Positions 1 to 7,382 are shown, numbered from the stretch's first letter. The stretch is 38,970 bases of DNA from Planctomycetota bacterium (GCA_016220095.1 JACRIJ010000119.1:1-38970), one strand, 5' to 3'. The notes: generated from the sequence alone by a model not told the origin. Numbers and translations: made by a program.

Positions 1-404
1 AGGTAACGCCGTCTTTGCGTTCTTTGCGAACTCTGCGGTTTATTCCGGCCGTCGTACGTCTAACTACGACTACGGTTTAACCGCAAAGGCCGCTAAGCGC
101 GTTTACCTTGCCGCAGTACTGCGACCGAAGGAAGCAGAGCGAAAAGTAAGTGTAACGAAGGGCTAAGTACGGCTAAATAGAAATCAAGAATCCCTGATTT
201 CTGATTTGGTTGCGTCTATGATGCGTTATGGTTACGTACGTTTAAACGGGAACCGGGGCATGGGAAACGAACAACGTCCTTCATTTTGCATGTTGCATAT
301 TTCGTAAAAAGAGCGGAGTACGGATGTTTTTTCCGTACTCCGCGTTATATGCGCGCTGAAAAGGCGTTTATAAAGTTATACGTTCTTAATAAGAAAGTTT
401 TTGA
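1..404. other. Intergenic region with low-complexity repeat phrases
   Basis: No convincing gene is seen. Positions 13-42 read ctttgcgttctttgcgaact and onward to ggttta. This is the inverse of the phrase at 74-99 (ggtttaaccgcaaagg and onward), so the two form a loose inverted pair of CGCAAAG-type repeats. A perfect 12-nt palindrome CGCAGTACTGCG lies at 112-123. The phrase gtccttcattttgcatg at 276-292 resembles phrases at 1539-1576 and 2824-2866. A clear terminator for the minus-strand lipoprotein gene lies at 304-343 and is listed separately. Confidence 0.6.
304..343 (-). terminator. Rho-independent terminator of the lipoprotein gene
   Basis: A perfect 12-bp stem, GCGGAGTACGGA (313-324) paired with TCCGTACTCCGC (332-343), has a 7-nt loop. 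On the minus strand it is followed by TC and then TTTTT (306-310). It lies about 60 nt past the stop codon of the gene ending at 405, in the right orientation. Confidence 0.85.
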
Positions 405-1211
405 CTATCTTCCCGCTCTCATAAACTCTTGTTCAGTTATATCCGTGCAGGCGCCTGTCCAGATGTCTATGCGGATGTATTTTGTCACTGCACCGAGTTC
501 TGAAACGCCGTAGACGTATTCCTTGCCTTTTACCAGGGGCACCTGGGCCTTGAAATCGCCGGTTGCCTTATTGTAAATCTTGTCTTTATCCGTATAATCC
601 GTCATGTCTTCGGGATTGAATCCGAGTTTGAGTGTTGCGCCCGGTGCAACCTTGCCGGCGATAACGACGGTTATTGAACCGGAAATGTTCGTAGTGCGGA
701 AGGTTATGCCGACATTGCTTTTTACGGTGACGATTTCCATGGGCATTTTATTCGTTTTCAGGGCGTCAATCGCCTTGTAGATGTTATAAAGCTGGGCGAG
801 GTCCGTAAGGTTAAGTTCATAGGTTATTGATTTTGCCGAGGAATTGAGCACCTTAAAACTGCCTTCGCCGGCTTTTTCATTGAGGATAGTCAATATGGCT
901 TCCTGGCTCTTGGCTTCCATGTTTTCAAATGTCATCGTGCAGGAGACATTTTTCAGGTCCGATAAAGGCGCGGGTTTGTAATCCGGCCTTGCGTTTTCGG
1001 CGGATAGCGGGTTTGTTTCGTCACCCGCGTTTTCACTGGCGTTCTCGCCGCCTTCGTCCACTACGCCGAAACCGGAATCATCGCCGGTGTCTGTTGCTTC
1101 GGAAACGGGTTCTTTGTCCGGGACTGTGTTCTTGGAGCCGCCGCATCCGGTCATGGCTACGGCCAGGCAGGCTAACAGTATAATGCCTGATACCATAAAT
1201 CTGTTGAACAT
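405..1211 (-). CDS. Putative lipoprotein of unknown function
   Basis: The 268-residue protein starts with a hydrophobic signal (residues about 5-20) followed by the lipobox-like A-M-T-G-C, with the cysteine at 23. It is therefore expected to be lipidated and held in the cell envelope. A low-complexity acidic linker rich in E, D, G and S follows (about 30-75). The globular part (about 85-268) is rich in beta-prone stretches, and I do not recognise its family. The start is supported by AAGGAG upstream of the ATG. A good TTGCAT-N17-TAATAT promoter lies upstream, and a strong terminator follows, so it is probably transcribed alone. The function cannot be inferred from neighbours. Confidence 0.85.
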   Translation of the reverse strand: MFNRFMVSGIILLACLAVAMTGCGGSKNTVPDKEPVSEATDTGDDSGFGVVDEGGENASENAGDETNPLSAENARPDYKPAPLSDLKNVSCTMTFENMEAKSQEAILTILNEKAGEGSFKVLNSSAKSITYELNLTDLAQLYNIYKAIDALKTNKMPMEIVTVKSNVGITFRTTNISGSITVVIAGKVAPGATLKLGFNPEDMTDYTDKDKIYNKATGDFKAQVPLVKGKEYVYGVSELGAVTKYIRIDIWTGACTDITEQEFMRAGR

Positions 1212-1225
1212 ACAAACAACTCCTT

Positions 1226-1296
1226 AAAAAAAGACGTAAAACCTATAAAACACCGACAGTCTTTTTTTACCCTGCCGGCCGGATTCCACGGAATCC
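1226..1296 (-). promoter_or_regulatory. Structured 5' leader of the lipoprotein gene
   Basis: Between the predicted promoter and the ATG, the leader holds a perfect inverted repeat GGATTCC-AC-GGAATCC (1281-1296). It also holds an inverted pair AAAAAAAGAC and GTCTTTTTTT (about 1226-1235 and 1259-1268) whose U-rich arm, read on the minus strand, ends just before the AAGGAG ribosome site. This could fold over the translation start. No known riboswitch class is recognised. Confidence 0.4.
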
Positions 1297-1313
1297 ATTC
1301 TTACACTATCACA

Positions 1314-1342
1314 ATATTAGTAAAAAATCCCGTTTAATGCAA
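1314..1342 (-). promoter_or_regulatory. Sigma-70-type promoter for the lipoprotein gene
   Basis: Read on the minus strand: -35 TTGCAT (1337-1342), a 17-nt spacer, then -10 TAATAT (1314-1319). The predicted start near 1307 gives a leader of about 95 nt before the ATG at 1211. Confidence 0.6.
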
Positions 1343-1417
1343 GTTTTTTTTCGCTGAACAACGAAACAACCGAACGGCGACGATATTTACAGGGACTTGA
1401 CGAGATTTTTCGGAAAT

Positions 1418-1576
1418 TTAATGACTTGGTGACTGGATGATTTGATGATTTGCCCTTCGGACCGCCTCAGGGTAAACGATTACGCGTTGTACGTCTCAAT
1501 CATTAAATCGCAAATCATCCAGCCACTAAATCCCAATAGTCCTTCATTCTTCGTTTTTCCTTCTTCCTCCTTCGTT
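1418..1576. repeat. Intergenic repeat (GGATGATTTGATGATT / AAATCATCC type), copy 1
   Basis: The block runs from a ggatgatttgatgattt arm (about 1435-1451) to inverted aaatcatcc (about 1512-1520), then ccttcattcttcg and cttcctccttcg. The same order of phrases recurs at 2717-2870. A short phrase actccagactcaagactcc follows at 1581-1599. The rest of the 1212-1676 gap holds the promoter and leader described separately and a tandem hairpin pair. No gene is seen. Confidence 0.6.
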
Positions 1577-1612
1577 TGTGACTCCAGACTCAAGACTCCG
1601 TTTGTCCACCGA

Positions 1613-1661
1613 CCGCAGGTCTCGACCTGCGGCTACAACGAACCGCAGATGCAATCTGCGG
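1613..1661. repeat. Tandem perfect hairpins CCGCAGGT/ACCTGCGG and CCGCAGAT/ATCTGCGG
   Basis: The first hairpin has an 8-bp stem (1613-1620 with 1625-1632) and a 4-nt loop. The second has an 8-bp stem (1643-1650 with 1654-1661) and a 3-nt loop. Both are followed by GGCTAC, so they are two units of about 30 nt. They lie 16 nt past the stop codon of the gene ending at 1677 and may act as a 3' mRNA structure. No U-tract follows on the minus strand. Confidence 0.7.
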
Positions 1662-1676
1662 CTACCAGCGTTCGCT

Positions 1677-2681
1677 TTATTTATTTTTCAATTCTTTTAT
1701 CTTGATTTCGGCATCTTCAGCGAACTGCGTATCGGGGTACAGTTTTGCGATCTGCTGGTATTGTGACATAGCGGCCCTGAAATCCCCGTTCTTTTCAAGC
1801 CTCTGGGCTTTTTTCATTGACTTCTGGCCGTTGAAGTTTTTCTCGGCAAGGGACGCGGCGTTTTTGGCGTCGGCGTTGTTTTTAAGCGCCTTGAGTTTTT
1901 TCTGGGCGTCTTTGGCGCAGGCGAATCCCTCGTAGTTTGAGATGCGCGCGTAAATGTCCGCGGCGCCGGCATAATCTTTGGCATCTTCTTTTTTTGTTGC
2001 CGAATCCATCTCCGCTTTGGCGTCTTTTTCCAGTTTTTCAAGTTTGTCTTTTGTGGGTTTCAGGAATTTTTCAGCGGCCTTGATTTTCAGCGCGTCATTA
2101 AGGGTTTCAATGGTATCCTTGTAATTCATGTCTTCCCAATTTTCATCGGCAAGCTCGTTTGCTTCGTTAAGCGCGTCGTAGGAATCCGCGTCAAGGCCTT
2201 CGCCCATGGCCGTCAGGGCCTTGGCCATGAAGTCTTTCATGTACGGGCCGGCGCCGGGGCCTGAATACAGCACCTGCCCGGAGCCTACGCAGTTGAATTC
2301 CCTGCGTATTTCGTTTTTGTCGTATGGCGAGAAAAGCACCTCCGGAAATCCTTTCGTAGCCAGCTTGTATTTGTCGCATATTTCATCCATGAGTTTCCGG
2401 TTTTCATCGGCATTCGCGAAAATGACGGAGAATTTTTTAGAGTCCTTAATCATGTCGGGATTGTCAATGATTTCTTTTTTTATGATGGAAAAGGTCGTAT
2501 TGTCGCAAAATACGAATATAATGGGGCATTGGCGGTCCTTTGCCTCCTTTTGGAGTTCCTGCAGGGACTGGCACCATTTTATGGCAGGTTTTTCCTCCGC
2601 TTTTTTGCGCTTTCCATAGGCGGGCAGTGCGGATAATGATACGATTAACACATATACCAATATTTTTTTTAAGTTACACAT
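1677..2681 (-). CDS. Secreted thioredoxin-fold protein with C-terminal TPR-like repeats
   Basis: The 334-residue protein has an N-terminal signal peptide (about 1-23, ending AYG). Residues about 35-150 look like a thioredoxin-like fold: a helix, then the strand IIFVFCDNTTF, a long helix, and GFPEVLF where family members carry the cis-proline segment. The usual CxxC is replaced by C59-D-N-T, so ordinary disulfide exchange is unlikely. The C-terminal part (about 165-334) is helical, lysine- and alanine-rich, and ends in a TPR-like unit (AAMSQYQQIAKLYPDTQFAE). AAGGAGG precedes the ATG. A role as an envelope scaffold or peroxiredoxin-like sensor is possible but not shown. Confidence 0.8.
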   Translation of the reverse strand: MCNLKKILVYVLIVSLSALPAYGKRKKAEEKPAIKWCQSLQELQKEAKDRQCPIIFVFCDNTTFSIIKKEIIDNPDMIKDSKKFSVIFANADENRKLMDEICDKYKLATKGFPEVLFSPYDKNEIRREFNCVGSGQVLYSGPGAGPYMKDFMAKALTAMGEGLDADSYDALNEANELADENWEDMNYKDTIETLNDALKIKAAEKFLKPTKDKLEKLEKDAKAEMDSATKKEDAKDYAGAADIYARISNYEGFACAKDAQKKLKALKNNADAKNAASLAEKNFNGQKSMKKAQRLEKNGDFRAAMSQYQQIAKLYPDTQFAEDAEIKIKELKNK

Positions 2682-2716
2682 ACGGCCTCCTTAACAACAA
2701 AGTCTTCAAGTCTTGC

Positions 2717-2870
2717 TGATTTAGTGATTTGGTGAATGGATGACTTGATGATTAACGATTGACGAGTACGCGTTCGCACGTCAATCATCCAGTCGTAAAT
2801 CATCCAGTCATTAAATCCCGCCAGTCCTTCATGCTTCATTTTTCATATTTCCTCCTTCGTTACGGACCAC
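2717..2870. repeat. Intergenic repeat (GGATGATTTGATGATT / AAATCATCC type), copy 2
   Basis: This block resembles 1418-1576 in phrase order: gatttggtgaatggatga, ttgatgatt, tacgcgtt, then inverted aatcatccagtc twice (about 2783-2810), cattaaatccc, agtccttcatgcttcat and cctccttcg. It fills most of the gap between the gene starting at 2681 and the one ending at 2916. Confidence 0.65.
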
Positions 2871-2915
2871 CGGTCACTTTGCAATATAACACAGAGCCGG
2901 TTTGCATGAAAATTT

Positions 2916-3551
2916 TTAGAGCTTCTTTTTCACAAACTGTTCGGCGAGAGCGGCAAAAAAACCGAATATTTCAGCAGGGCTGTGCGAGTCCTGAATGTAT
3001 TCAACAGGCGCCAATGAGATGTCTTTAGAATACGCCAGTTGCTGTAAAAATAATTTGTCGGGGAATAAATCTCCGAATTTTCTTTTTGCGTTACTGATCA
3101 GCCATTCAAGTTTTATCTTCTTCATCCGGAATGAAAAGAATAAATCCACATAATCCCTGTATTGGGCGCGCTTGCCGAGGGCATAGGCTTTGTCCAGGAC
3201 AATGTCTTTCCAATGGGCAATGCCTATTGGGGAAAGACGGAACTGGGCATATAATCGTGGAAAAGGGAAATGGAGGAAGGTGATTTTCAATCGTGCTTTC
3301 GTTGTAAAAGAAAGCTCCTCTTTGGAATCATTGATAATAAGGATTCTTCCGAAAGTGTTTCTGGCCGTACGAGCAAGATTTGCAGGAACCGGTTTTGAGA
3401 GAAAAATATCAAAGTCATAAGATCTGCGGTGCTGGAATTGCAGAGCAAGCGCAGTGCCGCCGGACAGGAGTCCGATTTCGGCAAATTTTGCCAGCTTGTA
3501 GAATTCTTTCTTTTCCGGTGTCGTTAGAATATCAGTGTATGATTTTGACAT
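2916..3551 (-). CDS. AbiEii-like nucleotidyltransferase (toxin-type)
   Basis: The 211-residue protein carries the AbiEii/AbiGii nucleotidyltransferase pattern: GGTALALQ (31-38), then H41-R-R-S-x-D46-F-D48 holding the paired aspartates. A later segment, LDKAYALGKRAQYRDYVDLFF, matches the family's conserved Lys/Arg/Asp helix. In AbiE systems this enzyme is the growth-arresting partner, and related enzymes modify tRNA with nucleotides. The start overlaps the end of the upstream small gene by 20 nt, so the two are translationally coupled. Which substrate it modifies is unknown. It is probably a toxin-antitoxin or phage-defence component, because the neighbouring DNA is mobile in character. Confidence 0.8.
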   Translation of the reverse strand: MSKSYTDILTTPEKKEFYKLAKFAEIGLLSGGTALALQFQHRRSYDFDIFLSKPVPANLARTARNTFGRILIINDSKEELSFTTKARLKITFLHFPFPRLYAQFRLSPIGIAHWKDIVLDKAYALGKRAQYRDYVDLFFSFRMKKIKLEWLISNAKRKFGDLFPDKLFLQQLAYSKDISLAPVEYIQDSHSPAEIFGFFAALAEQFVKKKL

Positions 3552-3858
3552 AGTTTTTTTCGTTTATTTTCGTTTTTTTAAGGTTTAGAACGATATTTTT
3601 TGTAAAGAAGAATGCCTGGGGCGTATATATATTCTGCGGATGGCGCAGGAATGTTTCTCTGACGGTTCTTCTACCGTACGTATCCAACAGCCACTTGATT
3701 TGTTTTAATGACCCGTACATCAAAATCTGGTGGATTATGTAAATCCTGTCTCGGTTGGTATCCAGGCGTTTTATGCCGGCAGACCAGAGTATGCCCTGAA
3801 AACTGCCGGGCAGTCTTGCCTTGTTGCGGGTGGAATTTCTTCTCGTTGCGGTTTTCAT
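3532..3858 (-). CDS. Small partner of the AbiEii-like enzyme (DUF6922/AbiEi-like antitoxin)
   Basis: This 108-residue basic protein precedes the nucleotidyltransferase and overlaps it by 20 nt. The central helix-rich segment RIYIIHQILMYGSLKQIKWL and onward, with a winged-helix feel, resembles the short DUF6922-type proteins that pair with AbiEii-like enzymes. That family match is from memory. It is probably the antitoxin and autoregulator. No Shine-Dalgarno sequence is visible. The ATG lies only 6 nt after a consensus -10 box, so the transcript looks leaderless. Its promoter lies inside the adjacent transposase remnant. Confidence 0.65.
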   Translation of the reverse strand: MKTATRRNSTRNKARLPGSFQGILWSAGIKRLDTNRDRIYIIHQILMYGSLKQIKWLLDTYGRRTVRETFLRHPQNIYTPQAFFFTKNIVLNLKKTKINEKNYVKIIH

Positions 3859-3864
3859 GAATAG

Positions 3865-3893
3865 ATTATATCATTTTGCCGTTGGAAATGCAA
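3865..3893 (-). promoter_or_regulatory. Consensus promoter giving a probable leaderless mRNA
   Basis: On the minus strand: TTGCAT (3888-3893), a 17-nt spacer, TATAAT (3865-3870), then 6 nt to the ATG at 3858. Transcription should start at or next to the A of the start codon of the AbiE-like partner gene. Confidence 0.6.
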
Positions 3894-4132
3894 ATAAGAT
3901 AAACAAGCCATGTTTCTTTGTTTGACTTCGCGTATTTGGCGTGAAATACTTCTTTAAACTTTATTAGGTCAAGAAACTTCTCAAAGCCGAGCAATCCGCC
4001 GAATGTCGTCAATCTCTGGTCACAATACCCGTATGCCATATCAACCCCGATTTTATTAGCATTCCCGAGGCGTTCATTTTTCGCTTGATTTTCGGGCTTT
4101 TTTGATGTATACTTCTTTTGTAATTTAACCAT
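3866..4132 (-). pseudogene. IS1380-type transposase, N-terminal fragment
   Basis: The 88-residue reading frame begins with a lysine-rich stretch, then matches the N-terminal region I associate with IS1380-family (DDE group 1) transposases: YGYCDQRLTTFGGLLGFEKF, followed by a helix with KFKEVF. Full transposases of this family are over 400 residues, so only the first fifth remains and no catalytic DDE residues are present. The ribosome site AGGAG is intact before the ATG. I saw no terminal inverted repeats. The frame ends where the promoter of the AbiE-like pair begins. It is probably a decayed insertion, and the last residues may not be transposase-derived. Confidence 0.6.
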
Positions 4133-4410
4133 CCGGGTTATCTCCTGAAATAAGGTGATTTAGACAGCAATCTTAAATTCATCTTATTTTAACCAGTCCT
4201 GATGGCTTTTGCTGTTATTGTGTGCTTCTTGGCGTGCAATGTTTAGGTAGTAAGTCACGGAGAAGCTTTTGTATGCCAGAATTGAATTTAAATGCTTGCC
4301 CCTCCCAATCATTCTCTGGTTCAGTTTGTGTTTTGGCTGAACAAGAAAAAGGAGGTATCGAATAATTAGGGATAGGTGTTCCTGATAATTAATTTAAGGG
4401 GGAAAAGAAA
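4133..4410. other. AT-rich spacer upstream of the SIR2-like gene
   Basis: No gene is seen. A strong ribosome-site-like aaaaaggaggtatcg (about 4347-4361) has no start codon after it, which may be the ghost of a deleted gene. The true ribosome site AAGGGGG for the SIR2-like gene lies at about 4396-4402. Confidence 0.4.
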
Positions 4411-5610
4411 GTGAAAAAGACAATTAATTCATCGGTATCTTCATTAAAACCGCATCGTCGAAAGCCATCAGCTGTTTCGGATTTGCTTGCTTTATTCCCT
4501 ACATATCGCAAACGGGATTTTCAGCGCCAAATCAATGAACTGAGAACGGATTACATGAAGGAACTGCGTGAAGCGTATCTCCATGTTGGCTTAGCACTAT
4601 ACGTCGGTGCTGGAGTTTCCCGTTCCATTGGTTTGCCAAGCTGGCCTGAACTTATTCGAGCACTGACACTTACCATGATGACTAAAAAGGTTAAACCTGC
4701 ATTTGCAAAATTTGGTAAGTTAAAAGAAGAAAAATACTGGCAGGCGATTGCCATGATTCAGGAAGCGGTTAAGAAAAACGTCGATTATGACAAACCCATG
4801 CTTATGATGGCTCGCGCCATCAAGGATGAACTTAAAGAAGATTTGCCGTTTGCTATCATACGAACGCTTAGCTGGCATTTGAGGCGTAGATACTATATGA
4901 TGAACCGGCAAGTAGGACTGGATCAGAGTCGTAAGCATTATTCACCTCTTTTGAATGCACTTGTGAGTCTAGCACGGTCCGAACGAGACGCGAAGGGAGT
5001 CCAAGCCATCGTTAACTATAACTACGACGACACACTTGATACTGCACTTAGAGATGGAAATGTACGTTGTATCACAGTGAAAGCAGGAAAAGACCGAGTC
5101 CCTCAAGGTGCGTTACCGTGTTATCATGTTCATGGCGTACTGCCAACACTGATGCCTGTGCCTGCTCGTATTGATTTACTAAGAAACACTGGCGAATATG
5201 GCAACTTTGTTTTTAGTGAAGATGAATACCATTCCGAATATTCCGATCCATATCGCTGGTCGAACATGACGCAAATCAGTCTCTTGGGCCGATACACAGG
5301 TCTTTTTGTGGGGCTGTCGCTTGAAGATCCGAACATTCGCCGCCTCGTCGATGTGACTCACCGTCAATATCCGGAGAGTCATAACTATGCGATTCTTCCA
5401 CGCAAGCATTCATTGGCAAAGAGCAAGGATACGAAAGAAACAGTCTTGCGAAATTTGTTCGAGCAGGTCGAAACAGCCTCTTTTGAGAAGATTGGCGTGC
5501 GAGTAATTTGGGTGGACGGTTTTGAGGAAGTGTCGTATATTCTGCACGAAATATGCACAGGGGAAAAGACTACGTCTGATATTCACCTGCACGGCGAGGA
5601 TAAGCGTTGA
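4411..5610 (+). CDS. SIR2-like domain protein, candidate NAD-degrading phage-defence effector
   Basis: The 399-residue protein, started by GTG after AAGGGGG, carries a SIR2-like (SIR2_2-type) fold: YVGAGVSRSIGLPSW (64-78) with the GAGxS NAD loop, NYNYDDTLD (202-210) in place of the TQNID asparagine motif, YHVHG (238-242) with the catalytic-type histidine, and FVGLSLEDPNIRRL (299-312). Such domains in phage-defence proteins hydrolyse NAD and stop growth on infection. No second domain or obvious partner gene is present, so this looks like a stand-alone effector. It is one of the few plus-strand genes and its composition is AT-rich. It lies beside a transposase remnant and an AbiE-like pair, which supports horizontal transfer. 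The defence role is inferred. Confidence 0.8.
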   Translation: MKKTINSSVSSLKPHRRKPSAVSDLLALFPTYRKRDFQRQINELRTDYMKELREAYLHVGLALYVGAGVSRSIGLPSWPELIRALTLTMMTKKVKPAFAKFGKLKEEKYWQAIAMIQEAVKKNVDYDKPMLMMARAIKDELKEDLPFAIIRTLSWHLRRRYYMMNRQVGLDQSRKHYSPLLNALVSLARSERDAKGVQAIVNYNYDDTLDTALRDGNVRCITVKAGKDRVPQGALPCYHVHGVLPTLMPVPARIDLLRNTGEYGNFVFSEDEYHSEYSDPYRWSNMTQISLLGRYTGLFVGLSLEDPNIRRLVDVTHRQYPESHNYAILPRKHSLAKSKDTKETVLRNLFEQVETASFEKIGVRVIWVDGFEEVSYILHEICTGEKTTSDIHLHGEDKR

Positions 5611-6029
5611 TAAGTGTCGGCATTATCCCTTTAATGGAGATTAGGATAAAGACTCTATTTGTTCATGAAATGTAAAGAAAAAAAAGAGACAAGACGAAAA
5701 ATTTATGGCGCAACTAAAACGAAATGGGGTCAGCTTTTAAGTTTAAGTTTTCAAGGTTAAGGTGTGAGCATTGTTTTATTCTCCTATGACCAGTTATGTT
5801 CGTCTATGTACTCTCGGCGAAGTGTCTAAAATTTATTGGGATTCAAAAGGAGTCTAAAGACTTTAAAGAACATGTCGAAAAAAGTTATGCCTTTCTTATT
5901 GTCCGTGTGAACATTGTTAACTACGGACAGTTAGATCCTGAGCGTAGCGAAGGATTTTTCTGAAAAAATTATGCCATCCAAAATTTTTGTTGCGCAAAAA
6001 TTTTGTGTGCAACCTTGCCAACGTTGTTG
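5611..6029. other. Intergenic region, 419 nt, with two short widespread-looking motifs
   Basis: No gene is supported. aaatggggtcagctttta (about 5723-5740) resembles the GGGGTCAG phrase also found inverted at 25257-25266. At 5935-5959, atcctgagcgtagcgaaggat forms a short hairpin with arms ATCCT and AGGAT, followed by TTTT on the plus strand. It could weakly terminate plus-strand transcription from the SIR2-like gene, about 330 nt downstream of it. Confidence 0.45.
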
Positions 6030-6797
6030 TCACATATTGGTTCGCTGGCGCATTACTTCGGAAAGTATTATTGCCGATGCGTGGCTCAATGACAGGGAGG
6101 CGATGGCGTTTCCATCTATTTCCGCGGCGGTTTCCCGCGCGGGCATGGGTATTGAAAACACGCCGTTGCAGAACGCGCGTACGGCGCCGGACAGGCCGCG
6201 TTTTTCGCCGCCTAACGCGATTATTACAGGCGCGGCTAAATCCACATCATACATGGGTTTTTTTGCGTTAGGCAGTGCACCGTAGAGCTTCAGGCCGGAT
6301 TTTTTCAGTTCCAACAGGGTATCGCTGTCCTTTTCCACTTTCACGAGAGGCATTAATTCGTAAGCCCCGGCAGACGTGCGCGAAAGCGTTACGGAATCAA
6401 AATTCCAGATATGCTTTTTCAGCATGACCGCGTGTACGCCCATGGCCCATGCGGTGCGTATGACAAATCCGAGGTTTTGTTCGTCTTCAACGCCCTCAAG
6501 CAGGAGCAAAAACGGCCTGGTGTTTTTGGACTTGACTATTTGAAAGAGTTCATTGACCGGGGTAAGCGGTTTGGGCGTGCAGATGGCTACAAGGCCGCCG
6601 TGGGTGCCGCCCTGGGCCGCGGCGTCAATCTCCTCGGGTGAAACCTGCTTGACAGGCACGTTCATCTTCCGCGCCAGTTCCAGCACGGGGCCGGTCTTTT
6701 CAGGATTGGCGTTCCACGCGCAAAGTATTACCTCGAATTTCCTCTGCCTCGCCGTCAATGCGGCGAAGATGCACTGCCTGCCTTCTAAACGGTTCAT
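6030..6797 (-). CDS. SpoU/TrmH-family RNA 2'-O-methyltransferase (RlmB-like)
   Basis: The protein is 255 residues from the ATG at 6797; a TTG three codons upstream is the alternative start. The N-terminal substrate-binding part (1-80) includes the RlmB-type QGGTHGGLVAI (62-72). The SPOUT knot carries motif 1 EGVEDEQNLGFVIRTAWAMG (101-120, with N108 and R114) and motif 2 LGGEKRGLS (195-203, with E198). Motif 3 begins IPMPA (216-220) and ends SLSLSHASAIIL. The family usually has SLNVS there, so the conserved asparagine is serine (S236), and about ten extra residues lie before it. The reaction is AdoMet-dependent ribose methylation, most likely of 23S rRNA. It stands alone, divergent from the next gene. 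Confidence 0.85.
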   Translation of the reverse strand: MNRLEGRQCIFAALTARQRKFEVILCAWNANPEKTGPVLELARKMNVPVKQVSPEEIDAAAQGGTHGGLVAICTPKPLTPVNELFQIVKSKNTRPFLLLLEGVEDEQNLGFVIRTAWAMGVHAVMLKKHIWNFDSVTLSRTSAGAYELMPLVKVEKDSDTLLELKKSGLKLYGALPNAKKPMYDVDLAAPVIIALGGEKRGLSGAVRAFCNGVFSIPMPARETAAEIDGNAIASLSLSHASAIILSEVMRQRTNM

Positions 6798-6854
6798 AAC
6801 GTGCAAGTTTACAGAAATCCGTCGCGAATAGCAAGAAATAATGCTCCGTTTTGT

Positions 6855-6883
6855 TTGACTTCATAGTTTTTTTTTGATAATAT
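6855..6883 (+). promoter_or_regulatory. Possible promoter for the nucleotidyltransferase pair
   Basis: TTGACT (6855-6860), a 17-nt spacer, then TAATAT (6878-6883). The alternative -10 GATAAT (6876-6881) gives a 15-nt spacer. The leader before the ATG at 6900 would be only about 10 nt and would include the AGAGGA ribosome site, which makes the exact -10 uncertain. Confidence 0.4.
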
Positions 6884-6899
6884 TAAGAGGAATATAGCT

Positions 6900-7382
6900 A
6901 TGGAAAAAACACTAAAAGTTATTAATGATATGAAACTTGCCGGCATAATCAAGGACTATGCCGTTGGCGGTAGTATTGGAACGATGTTTTATACGGAATC
7001 ATTTCATACCAAAGATCTGGATATTTTTGTTTATCCCAAGATAGTTGCTGGTTTAATTCGTCTTGATGAGATTCATAATTATCTCAAATCAAAGGGATAC
7101 CGGTGGGAAGGACAATATGTAATCATAAAAGGAGTGCCGGTAGATTTTATCCCTGTTTATGATGAGCTTACCCAGGAAGCGCTTAAGAAATCGGTTATTA
7201 AGGCATTTGGGAATCTTAAAGTCAAGGTGTTCAGACCGGAATATCTGATTGCTATAGCCATTAAGACAGGAAGAGAACAGGATTCTATTAAAATCATCAG
7301 GATAACAAAAGAAGCCTCTCTTAATAAGAATTTACTGTTTGATATTTTGAAAAGATACAACTTGAAATATGAGCTTAAATAA
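6900..7382 (+). CDS. Small nucleotidyltransferase-fold protein
   Basis: The 160-residue protein has the minimal nucleotidyltransferase pattern: AVGGSIGTMF (21-30), then K38-D39-L-D41-IFV with the metal-binding aspartate pair, and VDFIPVYD (81-88) with the third aspartate. A C-terminal segment, PEYLIAIAIKTGREQDSIKI, resembles the Lys/Arg/Asp helix of MNT and DUF6036-type proteins. AGAGGA precedes the ATG. It overlaps a 65-residue gene by 14 nt, an arrangement typical of toxin-antitoxin modules. It could equally be an orphan nucleotidyltransferase without toxicity. Confidence 0.7.
   Translation: MEKTLKVINDMKLAGIIKDYAVGGSIGTMFYTESFHTKDLDIFVYPKIVAGLIRLDEIHNYLKSKGYRWEGQYVIIKGVPVDFIPVYDELTQEALKKSVIKAFGNLKVKVFRPEYLIAIAIKTGREQDSIKIIRITKEASLNKNLLFDILKRYNLKYELK

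Noticed and set aside
286..513. Plus-strand 75-codon frame at the left end
   Set aside because: It runs through a terminator hairpin and the 3' end of the minus-strand lipoprotein gene and has no ribosome site.
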